Shown here: piece by piece, positions 63,635-64,000 of the stretch | Position numbering within the stretch: position 1 is the stretch's first letter | How the letters are laid out: each line of letters starts with the position of its first letter | Origin: a virus | DNA length: 64,000 nucleotides | Direction: 5' to 3' (one strand) | Virus record (IMG/VR): IMGVR_UViG_3300029908_000019 | Coordinates: 1 to 64,000 of that record | Notes under the pieces: model-generated | Told to the model about the DNA's origin: nothing | Databases searched by the model: none | What the model saw: only the letters and a program-made list of their open reading frames with translations | Program-made: the position numbers and the translations under genes

Positions 63635-64000
63635 ATGGTAGACAATATTTATATTACAAAAGGTAATATCACAGAATCAGTTGTTCCTGATTATAAAGCC
63701 CCAAAAATTACTAGCGTTCATGAAGTTCTTGTTAAGCTTGGTAATGCACATCTCCTATCAGCTTCCACTTATGCTGTTCTAGGTGATACAGCTGTAACAA
63801 ATACAGGTAGTACTGTACTTAATGGAGATTTAGGTATTGCCCCAGGTAGCACAATTACTGGTTTTCCTCCAGGAACTTACACTGGTGTTCTTCATCAGGG
63901 TGATGCAGCTGCATTGCAAGCTCATGCTGATGCAACAGCAGCCGCAATAGCCTTGAAAGCACTTACTCCTACTACAGATATCTCTTTAACAGATCTAGGT
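63635..64000 (+). CDS. protein with DUF3494 ice-binding-like domain (partial, 3' end outside window)
   Basis: AAGGAG then ATG 63635; 122 codons to the window edge, still open. From about residue 34: 'LGNAHLLSASTYAVLGDTAV', TNTGSTVLNGDLGIAPGS, ITGFPPGTYTGVLHQGD, AALQAHADATAAA. This is the opening of the DUF3494 beta-solenoid (ice-binding protein type 1 fold). In bacteria these bind ice or act as adhesins. In a phage it may be a surface or receptor-binding appendage. Confidence 0.75.
   Translation, partial: MVDNIYITKGNITESVVPDYKAPKITSVHEVLVKLGNAHLLSASTYAVLGDTAVTNTGSTVLNGDLGIAPGSTITGFPPGTYTGVLHQGDAAALQAHADATAAAIALKALTPTTDISLTDLG

Overview
This window is part of a large tailed double-stranded DNA bacteriophage genome (Caudoviricetes-type). 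The evidence is a head-assembly run of large terminase (44661-48034), portal (48687-51874), a minor head protein with an SPP1 gp7-like motif (54358-55032), prohead protease fused to a scaffold (56213-59632), a probable decoration protein (59835-60308) and the major capsid protein (60379-61332). Every gene I can support lies on the + strand. The DNA is AT-rich, ribosome-binding sites are strong (AGGAG/GGAGG), and promoters are sigma70-like with 17-base spacers. The host cannot be named from the sequence; Sec or lipoprotein signal peptides suggest a bacterium with a periplasm.

Layout. (1) 1-16.1 kb: an accessory block of about 70 very short genes, mostly 30-100 residues, often with stop/start overlaps. 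Most encode mini zinc-binding proteins (CxCGH...H...C...CxC). They share a short C-terminal motif, roughly D-N-[LI]-x-[YF]-L-E followed by charged residues, which I call the NLEYLE tag. I count 34 tagged proteins in the window, three of them with interrupted reading frames. A few recognisable enzymes sit among them: a DnaC-like ATPase, a degenerate ThyX-like protein, a peptide deformylase and a ClpP-like protease. (2) 16.1-44 kb: very large multidomain proteins of the 'polyvalent protein' kind. Domains include nucleotidyltransferase, two ADP-ribosyltransferase-like folds, HAD phosphatase, 2H phosphoesterase, a HExxH metallopeptidase, ParB/sulfiredoxin, C2H2 fingers and KOW/SH3 barrels. Short Lys-Lys-Ala linkers separate the domains. 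A site-2 protease and a deoxyribose-phosphate aldolase form a separate promoter-driven unit at 27.6-29.4 kb. (3) 44-61.3 kb: packaging and head genes. The terminase carries a mini-intein and, six residues later, a split intein with an embedded nuclease. The portal carries a group I intron and a non-canonical intein. (4) 61.4-64 kb: a homing endonuclease, tRNA-Ala, tRNA-Asn, an unidentified structured RNA of about 310 nt, and the start of a gene with a DUF3494 ice-binding-like domain.

How the parts may fit together. The protease/scaffold, the capsid protein and the giant proteins share N-K-[KE]-A-like segments. One explanation is that the head protease cleaves the giant proteins inside the prohead and that they are delivered with the DNA; this is inference. 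Free-standing homing nucleases (GIY-YIG, HNH, EDxHD and TnsA-like) lie between the structural genes. Three copies of a roughly 70-bp intergenic repeat (15.65, 37.43 and 53.65 kb) may be shared promoters.
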